Positions 1 to 5,698 of a stretch of 8,876 nt of DNA are shown one piece after another. The DNA is from Thermoprotei archaeon (GTDB lineage Archaea; Thermoproteota; Thermoprotei; QMSL01; B3-G16). Both the position numbers and the translations under genes were made by a program. Positions within the stretch are counted from its first letter, which is position 1, and the number at the start of each line of letters is the position of its first letter. The stretch covers positions 1 through 8,876 of the forward strand of contig JAGGUS010000204.1 of NCBI GenBank assembly GCA_021158375.1. The letters are read 5' to 3'. The notes under the pieces are model-generated. The model was not told the DNA's origin, searched no databases, and worked only from the letters and a program-made list of their open reading frames with translations.

Positions 1-139
1 CCGTTATGATGTTGCCTTTATCGTTTACTACACGCCATGCCAGATAATTAAAAACGAGGTGATTAACTATGTCGCTAGTCCTAAATACGCTTTTATCATA
101 CTTTATGTTAGTGGGGCCGTGAGGTCTTGAGTCCTTCAT
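1..139 (-). CDS. Small-operon third gene, 5' part only (runs off the left edge)
   Basis: An ATG at 139 opens a minus-strand frame with no stop to the window edge, giving 46 residues that begin MKDSRPHGPTNIKYDKSVFR. The ATG shares a base with the TAA stop of the preceding 62-residue gene (a TAATG overlap). A purine-rich GAGGGGT sits about five bases upstream, read on the minus strand. Both points support translational coupling and a real start. The visible part has no motif that I recognise; it is polar and basic at first and then shows a likely helix with hydrophobic residues (IVNHLVFNYLAW). Function is unknown. Because it is last in the operon with the ribbon-helix-helix gene, it may be an element-maintenance or regulatory gene, but that is only a guess from context. 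Confidence 0.6.
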   Translation of the reverse strand, partial: MKDSRPHGPTNIKYDKSVFRTSDIVNHLVFNYLAWRVVNDKGNIIT

Positions 140-327
140 TATTTACCCCTCTCTTCATTTTTTATACGAATGAAGACCTCGACTTTGGTATTGACCTTGC
201 TGAGCTCTTCCCATAACTCGTTTAGCTGAGACGGTAGGTAGATCTTGTAGCGGTTACCCTCAACGACTACCTTACGCTTACCAACATAGATTAAGTTCCT
301 CTCTTGAATGAGCTTCAGAAGGCTCAT
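139..327 (-). CDS. 62-residue protein, possible AbrB-like fold, middle gene of a small operon
   Basis: The ATG at 327 overlaps the TGA stop of the upstream ribbon-helix-helix gene by four bases (ATGA). A GAGGTG ribosome binding site (336 to 341, minus strand) lies eight bases before it, so the start is well supported. The protein has a short N-terminal helix followed by what look like beta strands around residues 18 to 31 (RKVVVEGNRYKIYLP), a helix (33 to 44) and a last strand (47 to 55). The strand-LP-helix-strand pattern resembles half of a SpoVT/AbrB-type swapped-hairpin DNA-binding domain, which is common in small archaeal regulators and antitoxins. I rate that only as a possibility, since no diagnostic residue proves it. 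The partner genes suggest a regulatory or maintenance role in the integrated element. Confidence 0.65.
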   Translation of the reverse strand: MSLLKLIQERNLIYVGKRKVVVEGNRYKIYLPSQLNELWEELSKVNTKVEVFIRIKNEERGK

Positions 328-536
328 TTAGCTATCACCTCATCTTTAAGAAGCCCTTTCTCCTCAAGGTATTTCATAATAATGTAACGAATGGTCCCTG
401 AAACTGAGAGGCCATAAGCCTTTGAGAGTTGATACACTTTCTTCGCTAGGTGATTTGGCAACCATATTGGAATCCTTATACCATTTTCTTTCTTCCTAGT
501 TCTCCCATTACTAACTTTTACACGATCTGAGTTCAT
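324..536 (-). CDS. Ribbon-helix-helix (CopG/MetJ-like) DNA-binding protein, 70 residues
   Basis: This is probably a transcription factor that binds DNA as a dimer through a beta ribbon. The sequence fits the fold: a basic N-terminal tail (residues 1 to 17, with RTRKKEN), a strand at about 19 to 25 (GIRIPIWLP), helix A at about 27 to 40, and helix B at about 45 to 60 (SVSGTIRYIIMKYLEEKG). Length is typical for small archaeal and viral members. The ATG at 536 has a GAGGT ribosome binding site eight bases upstream (545 to 549, minus strand). It is the first gene of an operon with two overlapping small genes and is transcribed away from the winged-helix gene at 619. An imperfect palindrome lies in the shared 82-base promoter region, so autoregulation is plausible but inferred. 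An antitoxin role cannot be excluded. Confidence 0.8.
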   Translation of the reverse strand: MNSDRVKVSNGRTRKKENGIRIPIWLPNHLAKKVYQLSKAYGLSVSGTIRYIIMKYLEEKGLLKDEVIAK

Positions 537-570
537 ATTGAACTACCTCGTTTAAAATAACTAAAAGAAA

Positions 571-586
571 GTTATATATACGTAAC
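571..586. promoter_or_regulatory. Shared divergent promoter region with imperfect palindrome over the TATA box
   Basis: The 16 bases read GTTATATATACGTAAC and match their own reverse complement at 12 of 16 positions (GTTA at one end, TAAC at the other, TATA in the middle). A TATA-like box is therefore present on both strands. Both neighbouring starts (536 minus, 619 plus) lie about 35 to 50 bases away and both have ribosome binding sites, so each transcript would carry a short leader. A regulator binding the arms would block TATA-binding protein for both directions. Promoter use and operator function are inferred. Confidence 0.5.
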
Positions 587-618
587 GCATACAAAACTTA
601 GTCTGAGGTGAACTAGTT

Positions 619-1263
619 TTGGTTAAAATGAGAGTAAAGATGAAAGATGGAGGAGAAAGAGAGTATGAGCTAACGCCTTATCAAGCGGATGCCCTTTGGT
701 TTATATCACTAGAGGATGAAGGGTTAGAGTGGGGCGATTTATTAATATTGGTAGGATGTGCTAAGGGAACACTTTCTCAGGCACTAAGACGTTTGGAGAG
801 ATTAGGTCTTATAACGAGAGAGGCAAAGATAGAGAAAGGAGAGCCTGTAAGAGTTTACTATAAGCTTTCTAAAGAGATAAAAGAAATTGAATGGGATCCC
901 CTCTATGAGTTAAGAAGAAGAATCCTCAATATGTTTCTTGAACATGTAAGCGATTTTGTAAAGAGGATAGAGGAGTGTTTAAAGAGAGGAGACTACGATA
1001 AAGCCCATGAGATAATAAGAGGTGAATTAAGTGATGTGGTATTGTCGTTCTTCATAAATCACATAACGGTAGAAAAGGACGTAGGAGAGGAGGAATATCC
1101 TTCAGTAGCTTTTGACCAAGAATTCCGCTTCTTCTTGGTGAGAGGATTATTGTACTACTTAGACGCCTTATACGAGCTCTATAAGGAGCATCCTAATGAA
1201 ATGAGAGAGGTCCTTAAGCCCTACCTAGAGAAGAAGGAAGAGAAGGAAGAAAAATCATCCTAG
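619..1263 (+). CDS. Winged-helix (MarR/ArsR-like) DNA-binding protein, 214 residues
   Basis: This is a predicted DNA-binding regulator. Residues about 18 to 83 form a winged-helix pattern: a leading helix (TPYQADALWFISLEDEG), a second helix (WGDLLILVGC), a likely recognition helix (KGTLSQALRRLERLGLI, about 49 to 65) and a wing (TREAKIEKGEPVRVYYKLS). The remainder (95 to 205) is predicted helical and acidic, possibly a dimerisation or ligand domain, and ends in a lysine/glutamate-rich tail. I do not recognise the C-terminal family. The start is TTG at 619, chosen because GAGGTG at 605 to 610 lies eight bases upstream; the next candidate, ATG at 628, would leave 17. It is divergent from the ribbon-helix-helix operon, and its stop overlaps the integrase stop by nine bases tail to tail. 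It probably belongs to the integrated element, perhaps regulating it. Confidence 0.8.
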   Translation: MVKMRVKMKDGGEREYELTPYQADALWFISLEDEGLEWGDLLILVGCAKGTLSQALRRLERLGLITREAKIEKGEPVRVYYKLSKEIKEIEWDPLYELRRRILNMFLEHVSDFVKRIEECLKRGDYDKAHEIIRGELSDVVLSFFINHITVEKDVGEEEYPSVAFDQEFRFFLVRGLLYYLDALYELYKEHPNEMREVLKPYLEKKEEKEEKSS

Positions 1264-2532
1264 TACTACTAAACCTGCTTTATCGTATATTTCTCTCAAT
1301 TCTTTTATGCTAATGGCCAGATAGTGCCTTTGCAATACTTCAAATTCCTTAGGCGGTACTCTACCTTGTAGTATGTCTATTATTTGGCCCGGCACTCCTT
1401 TTAAGCTCATGTATGATGCGAAGAATGAGCGTAAGTCGTATAGCCTAATCTGACGGCCTAAGACTTTCTCGCTAGCCATGTAGATTTCTCGCCTTAATAC
1501 GTAATCTGCGAATGGGAATAATCGCTTCTTCCACTCATTAATGAACTCTTCAGAGAAGCCTAAGTTCTTTAAGGCTGCAGCATATTGATTTACGAATTGT
1601 TCACGATATGGTAGGTATTCCTTAGCTAAGAACTCCTTGGTCTTTTCTGAGAAGAAGCTTACATAGGCCCTCTTTGTCTTTCCCTCTCTAATTACTTTCA
1701 CTAACCTTTCCTCTAAATCTATCTGGTCTAGCGTAAGCCTTAGTACTTCTCCAGGCCTTAATCCAGTCTCGGCTAACATTACGAAGTAGGCCTTAGCACC
1801 TAAATGGCCTATTCTTCTCGCTATTTCTCTAACTTGCTCTAAGGTTAGAGGCTCTTTTAGTGAGAGTTCCTTAGGCCTAACTACTTTAAATGAATTGTAT
1901 AGAACCGGATCTTTTAGAACTAGCTTAATGAAGAGCTTTAGGGCCTTGCTTATATGCCTAGCTATATGTTCACTCTCTTCTCTTAATTCCATAATATACT
2001 CTTGTAGTCTATCTGAGTTTAGTTCGAAGTTTAGGTTCTTTAAGGCCTTGCGTAAATATCTTAAGTGGTCTTCTCTGGTTTTCCTAGCCCTATCTGAGAT
2101 TAGTTTTTCGAATTTCTTAATCATATCCTCGGTAACTATAACGCTTACACTAGCCTTGTTTAATACGTCTGAGAGCCTTTGATATGCGTATGATGATAGG
2201 CTAGGATACTTCTTTATAATGTCCTTTAAATGAGCTACTATCTGGTCTATTTGTAGTATGGCCTCGCTTAGGTCTTTGGCCTCTCTAATTCCTTTAACTT
2301 CAGGCTCTTTACCTGATATTAATGAAGCAAATTCATCTATAGTTAGGTATTCGAGAAGCCTAGCTAGTAGTCTATCTGAGACTCTCAACCGCCTATTCTT
2401 AACACGATTTAATAATGTCGGGCTATAACCTAATGCTCTTGATCTTATCCCCTTATTCCATAGATACATAAAGATGCGGTAGCGGGTCTCATTATCAATC
2501 GATTTTAGATTTATTGTTTTAGGGTCTACCAC
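1255..2532 (-). CDS. Tyrosine recombinase / integrase of crenarchaeal type, 425 residues, intact
   Basis: The enzyme would cut and rejoin DNA at the attachment site through a covalent phosphotyrosine. Residues about 15 to 75 look like an extra N-terminal helix-turn-helix (GYSPTLLNRVKNRRLRVSDR), 135 to 215 fit a core-binding SAM-like domain, and 225 to 425 are catalytic. Visible active-site residues are Arg259 (ETGLRPGE), Lys285 or Lys287 (EGKTKRAY), Tyr365 and Arg368 (LYDLRSFF, in place of HxxR), Arg391 (LQGR, in place of the usual His), and the nucleophile Tyr404 (LQRHYLA). Substitutions of this kind are known in SSV/pNOB8-type archaeal integrases. The start is GTG at 2532 with a GGGAG ribosome binding site about nine bases upstream and a TATA box at 2568 to 2579. 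The gene lies 190 bases from the 3' end of tRNA-Val and is undivided, which suggests an active pNOB8-like integrase. Confidence 0.93.
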   Translation of the reverse strand: MVDPKTINLKSIDNETRYRIFMYLWNKGIRSRALGYSPTLLNRVKNRRLRVSDRLLARLLEYLTIDEFASLISGKEPEVKGIREAKDLSEAILQIDQIVAHLKDIIKKYPSLSSYAYQRLSDVLNKASVSVIVTEDMIKKFEKLISDRARKTREDHLRYLRKALKNLNFELNSDRLQEYIMELREESEHIARHISKALKLFIKLVLKDPVLYNSFKVVRPKELSLKEPLTLEQVREIARRIGHLGAKAYFVMLAETGLRPGEVLRLTLDQIDLEERLVKVIREGKTKRAYVSFFSEKTKEFLAKEYLPYREQFVNQYAAALKNLGFSEEFINEWKKRLFPFADYVLRREIYMASEKVLGRQIRLYDLRSFFASYMSLKGVPGQIIDILQGRVPPKEFEVLQRHYLAISIKELREIYDKAGLVVLG

Positions 2533-2557
2533 TTTAATCGTCTCCCTCTACTACTTG

Positions 2558-2592
2558 ATATGCAGAATTTTATATAAAAGCGTATATGCAGA
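2558..2592. promoter_or_regulatory. Integrase promoter: palindromic TATA box flanked by 9-bp direct repeats
   Basis: TTTTATATAAAA (2568 to 2579) is a perfect 12-base palindrome placed about 40 bases upstream of the integrase GTG start, a suitable distance for a TATA box followed by a short leader with a ribosome binding site. The nonamer ATATGCAGA occurs on each side, at 2558 to 2566 and 2584 to 2592, exactly 26 bases apart. The repeats could be operator half-sites or integrase arm-type sites. The TATA role is well supported by position; the repeat function is inferred. Confidence 0.55.
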
Positions 2593-2719
2593 CTGCTATT
2601 CAAAAATGCGAGATGAGAACTAGTTAAAATAACTCAGGCCTAAAAGTGCTTATGAATTCATGAGAGGGATAGGGCTTATCTTATAATTTTATCATGATAG
2701 AAGTTTGTGAGGTATGGTT

Positions 2720-2764
2720 TGGTGGGCCCGCCGGGCTTTGAACCCGGGACCTCCGGCTCGTAAG
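2720..2764. other. Putative integrase attachment site (tRNA-Val 3' half)
   Basis: Archaeal integrases usually recombine within the anticodon-to-3'-end half of a tRNA gene. Here that half of tRNA-Val is oriented towards the integrase gene 190 bases away. No second copy of this 45-base segment is present elsewhere in the window, which is expected if the other junction lies left of position 1. The exact crossover boundaries cannot be set from one end. Confidence 0.5.
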
Positions 2765-2798
2765 GCCGGCGTCCTAGACCAGGCTAGACCACGGGCCC
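2720..2798 (-). tRNA. tRNA-Val (anticodon TAC), no intron, encoded CCA
   Basis: On the minus strand a complete cloverleaf starts at 2798. It has acceptor GGGCCCG pairing with CGGGCCC, D stem GTCT/GGAC, anticodon stem CCGGC/GCCGG around the loop CTTACGA (anticodon TAC, valine GTA codons), a five-base variable loop, T stem CCGGG/CCCGG, and discriminator A at 2723. The CCA end is encoded at 2722 to 2720. The 76-base body needs no splicing. Its 3' end faces the integrase gene, so this is the probable integration target, and its 3' half (about 2720 to 2764) would be the attachment core. Confidence 0.95.
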
Positions 2799-2822
2799 CA
2801 GACCTATAAGATATAGCTTCGC

Positions 2823-2835
2823 GTTATAACTTTTT
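2823..2835 (-). promoter_or_regulatory. tRNA-Val promoter (TATA box)
   Basis: Read on the minus strand, an A-tract (AAAAA) followed by GTTATAAC is centred about 29 bases upstream of the first tRNA base, matching archaeal BRE/TATA spacing. A similar AAAAGTTAAAAC element precedes tRNA-Trp. Confidence 0.6.
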
Positions 2836-2865
2836 CTCTTCATATTTTTAAACGTTAATTCTAAC

Positions 2866-3210
2866 CTACCTCTTTTCAGCATATATGGAATCTACGTAGA
2901 GCATACCTCCACAAGAGCATCTTCCCAAGGTTTTGAGCACGTAATCGCCCTCTTTAAAGGGTCTTTCTAACTTATAATCACAGTTAGTGCATTTTATCAA
3001 AGTTATTTTTCGCTCCTCCTTTTTTGTTAGTCTTAGTGCTCTATGCTGTAAAGTTATAGAGAATATTGCCGCTATAAGTGTTAGCAACGTTACTATTCGT
3101 ATTACTTTTGAGGGGATTTCTTTAGGGAATGAAGCATAGAGTAAGAGGAGAGTAACCAGTAATGAGACTAAGACGCTGAAGATAGCTGTAGTGATCAGAT
3201 AGGCCTTCAA
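2866..3210 (-). CDS. Small membrane protein with two helices and a four-cysteine, zinc-ribbon-like tail (114 residues)
   Basis: Residues about 5 to 27 (YLITTAIFSVLVSLLVTLLLL) and 38 to 54 are strongly hydrophobic and should span the membrane. A basic stretch (RALRLTKKEERK) follows. The C-terminal 45 residues hold Cys74-x2-Cys77 and Cys98-x-Cys100, a likely metal-binding ribbon on the cytoplasmic side by the positive-inside rule. I do not recognise a named family. The start is TTG at 3210; an AGGTG ribosome binding site lies five bases upstream, close to the stop of the DUF1512 gene, which ends nine bases before. This points to coupled translation. As last gene of the pyroglutamyl peptidase/PP-loop/DUF1512 operon it may act with the membrane-anchored DUF1512 protein. 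Metal binding is inferred. Confidence 0.75.
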   Translation of the reverse strand: MKAYLITTAIFSVLVSLLVTLLLLYASFPKEIPSKVIRIVTLLTLIAAIFSITLQHRALRLTKKEERKITLIKCTNCDYKLERPFKEGDYVLKTLGRCSCGGMLYVDSIYAEKR

Positions 3211-3218
3211 GTTCCCAC

Positions 3219-4322
3219 CTATTGTGCTATACCTATAGTATTGCCTATACCAGCTACAATTACAATATCGCCTTCCTTAGTGCGGGTTTTTATTATATCA
3301 TATATCCTGTTTACAACATTATTTGCAGCATCGGCTATCTCTTTAGTCATGGGTGATATTGCCTCTTCGAAGCTTTCCTTAACTATTATCGCGTCTATTG
3401 GTATGCCGTATCTCGTAGCTACTTCCTCTATCCTTATCTTTTCAGGGCCTTGATCACCTATAGCAGCACCAACTCCCTCTACTATTTCACCGCTTTTTTC
3501 GCCTTCCAGCTTTTGTGCAGCATCGATCATTATTATTCGTGCGACATGTTGATCATGACGAGCGTGATTATCAACGAGTTCCTCTATCACTTTACCTGGC
3601 TTTCCTACTTCTCCACCAGGCCCTAATGCCTTTATCAAGAATACCTTTCTATTAAAGATATTGGCCTCAGCGATAACAGTATTATCTTTAACGCTCCTTA
3701 TTATAGCCTTATTCCTCCTTATGAGCTTACCTACTACAAGGGCTCCTACGCCATCACCAATAGGCAATCCATCTTTGAAGGAGACTATAGCATTATAGTA
3801 TGCTTCCGCGAAGCGTGTTATTTGAGGTAACATCATTTCGAGCTGCATTATCATGAATACGCTCTTCGTCTTTTTCCCTAACAAAGCGTAATGCCTCGTC
3901 AATTTATATAATGAATTAAGGGCAATAGCAGCCTCTATCATGTTTTCAATATTGCGAACCCTTATACCATCTATTCTCGGAACTAGGCCTCTTATAATTT
4001 CATGTAGCCTCTGCCTCTCAGTATCTAGCAAGTGCTCTAAACGCCTTAAAACACCGAAGGGATCTCTTTCAACGGGAGATATTACGAAAAATTCTAAAAG
4101 CTCACTTATTTTATGTGAGAGATTAGGAGATGAGATCCCATAGGATTTTAGCTGAGAGATGAGGATATCTTTAGATTTTTTGACCATATTTTCTAAGCGT
4201 CTTAACACTTGATTTATCTCTTGAAGCCATAGAAAGACCTGTATCCTTTGATTGAATAGGATAAATATGATGAAGAGTATGGTACTGATCAGGTACCAAA
4301 GGGAATCCCATGAACTTATCAA
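3219..4322 (-). CDS. DUF1512 family archaeal protein, membrane anchored, 367 residues
   Basis: This matches the archaeal DUF1512 family in length and in its conserved blocks; its biochemical function is unknown. An N-terminal hydrophobic segment (about residues 7 to 24) should anchor it in the membrane, followed by a helical and probably coiled region to about residue 115. The C-terminal half holds glycine-rich conserved blocks: DGLPIGDGVGALV (184 to 196), GPGGEVGKPG (about 234 to 243), IMIDAAQKLEGEKSGE (about 264 to 279), GVGAAIGDQGPEK (about 283 to 295) and VAGIGNTIGI (about 356 to 365). These suggest a ligand- or nucleotide-binding fold, which is inference. The start is TTG at 4322 with GGGTG five bases upstream. 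It lies 35 bases after the PP-loop gene and just before a small membrane protein gene, in an apparent operon. Confidence 0.85.
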   Translation of the reverse strand: MISSWDSLWYLISTILFIIFILFNQRIQVFLWLQEINQVLRRLENMVKKSKDILISQLKSYGISSPNLSHKISELLEFFVISPVERDPFGVLRRLEHLLDTERQRLHEIIRGLVPRIDGIRVRNIENMIEAAIALNSLYKLTRHYALLGKKTKSVFMIMQLEMMLPQITRFAEAYYNAIVSFKDGLPIGDGVGALVVGKLIRRNKAIIRSVKDNTVIAEANIFNRKVFLIKALGPGGEVGKPGKVIEELVDNHARHDQHVARIIMIDAAQKLEGEKSGEIVEGVGAAIGDQGPEKIRIEEVATRYGIPIDAIIVKESFEEAISPMTKEIADAANNVVNRIYDIIKTRTKEGDIVIVAGIGNTIGIAQ

Positions 4323-4356
4323 TATATCACCCTACTATACTATACATCATTCAAAT

Positions 4357-4364
4357 ATTATATA
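4357..4364 (-). promoter_or_regulatory. Possible internal TATA box for the DUF1512 gene
   Basis: TATATAAT on the minus strand overlaps the stop codon of the PP-loop gene and is centred about 38 bases before the DUF1512 TTG start. It could give a separate transcript with a very short leader, in addition to read-through from the upstream operon promoter. The region is AT-rich, so chance is a real alternative. Confidence 0.3.
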
Positions 4365-5698
4365 GGAGTAGAAAAGCATTTCCTGTATTTAGCAAATTCC
4401 TTAAAGTATTTCTCTAATATCATCCGCTCCCACGATCTAAACGCAGGACATATGTAGCAGCCGAGTCTATAAAAACCTAGTTCATAGAGAGGATTTAGCC
4501 TAACGCCTTGCTTAAATAAGTAGAGCTGGACTAGAGCGGAAGACCATATCTTGATTGGTGCTACCTGGAGCATACCTTCATGCCATCTAATAAATGGCCT
4601 TTTTAGCCTTAAGAGAGATTCGCTGTCCCTATCACCAATTATTATGATTGGTTCGTCACTTACCTTTTGTATTGCATTATATAATGCGTTTAATTTAACT
4701 CGAGTGCACCATCTGTTGTCTTTAGTTGGAAGTACACCTCTATGTTTAAGCTCTGTAGCAAGATCCGCTTTAACATATATATAATCTATGTTAAGCCGTT
4801 CTGTAATCTCATCAACATATGATTTATTTTGAGGAAAGTCGAGGAGAGTATCTACGAATATTGGAACTATATCGTCTTTTTTGAAGTACTTTAATGCAAG
4901 AATAAGAGAGGCAGTACTATCTTTCCCGCCACTCCACGGCACTATAATCCTATCATAGTTAGTCATAGTACGAGCTAGTTCAAAAATTTTAAAAGCGAAG
5001 TCCTCTAAAAATTTCAGATAGACGTTATTTAAATCCACACAAGTATCTATGTCTGTATCAATAGGGATGTATTCCCCTTTGCCGACTAGCTTTACTTCAT
5101 CGGTATATTCATAGGGTATCAAGATCCGCATTGCTAAAACATCACCTTGATATACCTCATGAACACCTTGATCATATTTAATAACAAGCGGATTATTCCC
5201 TATTTCGCTATGAGAGATTTCTTGGAACATTTCTTTATGTTTTTTACCTACTGCATAGTAGAGATCATATGTGGGCTTACACGAGATCTTAATTGGACTT
5301 CCTAAATTGCTGAAGTGTACGTACGCATGTTCATCGGGAAGCCATCGCGCATGTAGTCTAAAGAGAGCTTTGCCTTTTTCTATTGCCCAATATATCTCAG
5401 AAATTCGAGCATTTCTGATTTTAGCCTTATCTACCTTAGAGAGCCTTACATTTATGGGGTAGTCCTTATAGTCCTTTAGTCTATTTAGCTCTCTAGCGTA
5501 AAGAACTACCACTATCCCCTCAAAATTATGTGCCTCATTCTCTATTCTATTGACTACATCATCATATTTCCTTGCGCCTCTCATAGTAACTACTTCTATT
5601 TGATTATCCCAATCTTTGTAGAACGTCCTTATAGTCGCCTCTACAGCGTCTCTATCCTTCTTGGCTCTAACCATTATTTTAATTAACGGATTTGCCAT
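4358..5698 (-). CDS. PAPS-reductase-like PP-loop protein with possible PUA-like middle section, about 446 residues
   Basis: The C-terminal half is an adenine nucleotide alpha-hydrolase (PP-loop) domain. Numbered from the ATG at 5698, it has SGGKDST at 256 to 262 for pyrophosphate binding, WCT at 330 to 332, a GDRDSES block near 355 and GCYICPAF with Cys414 and Cys417. These are hallmarks of the PAPS reductase family, but the protein is far longer than assimilatory PAPS reductases. The N-terminal 240 residues are extra, and about 165 to 210 (NPLVIKYDQGVHEVYQGDVLAMRIL) resembles a PUA-type RNA-binding fold. Nucleic-acid thiolation or another adenylation-dependent reaction is therefore plausible but inferred. 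An in-frame ATG at 5719 would add seven residues; I prefer 5698 because the overlap with the upstream gene is smaller and a GGGG stretch precedes it. It shares an operon with pyroglutamyl peptidase and DUF1512. Confidence 0.85.
   Translation of the reverse strand: MANPLIKIMVRAKKDRDAVEATIRTFYKDWDNQIEVVTMRGARKYDDVVNRIENEAHNFEGIVVVLYARELNRLKDYKDYPINVRLSKVDKAKIRNARISEIYWAIEKGKALFRLHARWLPDEHAYVHFSNLGSPIKISCKPTYDLYYAVGKKHKEMFQEISHSEIGNNPLVIKYDQGVHEVYQGDVLAMRILIPYEYTDEVKLVGKGEYIPIDTDIDTCVDLNNVYLKFLEDFAFKIFELARTMTNYDRIIVPWSGGKDSTASLILALKYFKKDDIVPIFVDTLLDFPQNKSYVDEITERLNIDYIYVKADLATELKHRGVLPTKDNRWCTRVKLNALYNAIQKVSDEPIIIIGDRDSESLLRLKRPFIRWHEGMLQVAPIKIWSSALVQLYLFKQGVRLNPLYELGFYRLGCYICPAFRSWERMILEKYFKEFAKYRKCFSTPI

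Larger units (their letters stand above)
1..2764. mobile_element. One end of an integrated element (pNOB8-like, tRNA-Val target), continuing left of the window
   Basis: This stretch carries an intact crenarchaeal-type tyrosine recombinase gene whose promoter end faces the 3' end of tRNA-Val(TAC), two predicted DNA-binding proteins, and an operon of tiny overlapping genes. That gene mix is typical of archaeal plasmids and proviruses and unlike the conserved genes right of 2866. The integrase gene is not split, which matches the pNOB8 class rather than the SSV class of archaeal integration. The right limit is inferred to lie in the 3' half of the tRNA (about 2720 to 2764), which an integrating element would restore. 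The left limit is outside the window, so the repeated attachment site cannot be confirmed and the extent is an inference. Confidence 0.6.

Noticed and set aside
1895..2182. 95-residue plus-strand open frame inside the integrase gene
   Set aside because: It is antisense to a well-supported recombinase, with Ser/Leu/Ile-rich composition typical of a shadow frame and no good ribosome binding site.
2008..2380. Repeated word CTATCTGAG on the plus strand within the integrase gene
   Set aside because: It reflects repeated Ser-Asp-Arg codons (SDR) in the protein with the same codon choice, not a DNA repeat array.
3241..4143. Two plus-strand open frames inside DUF1512
   Set aside because: Both are antisense to conserved blocks of DUF1512 and show no ribosome binding site or recognisable motif.
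4551..5462. Two plus-strand open frames inside the PP-loop gene
   Set aside because: Shadows of conserved coding sequence; no start signals or family resemblance.
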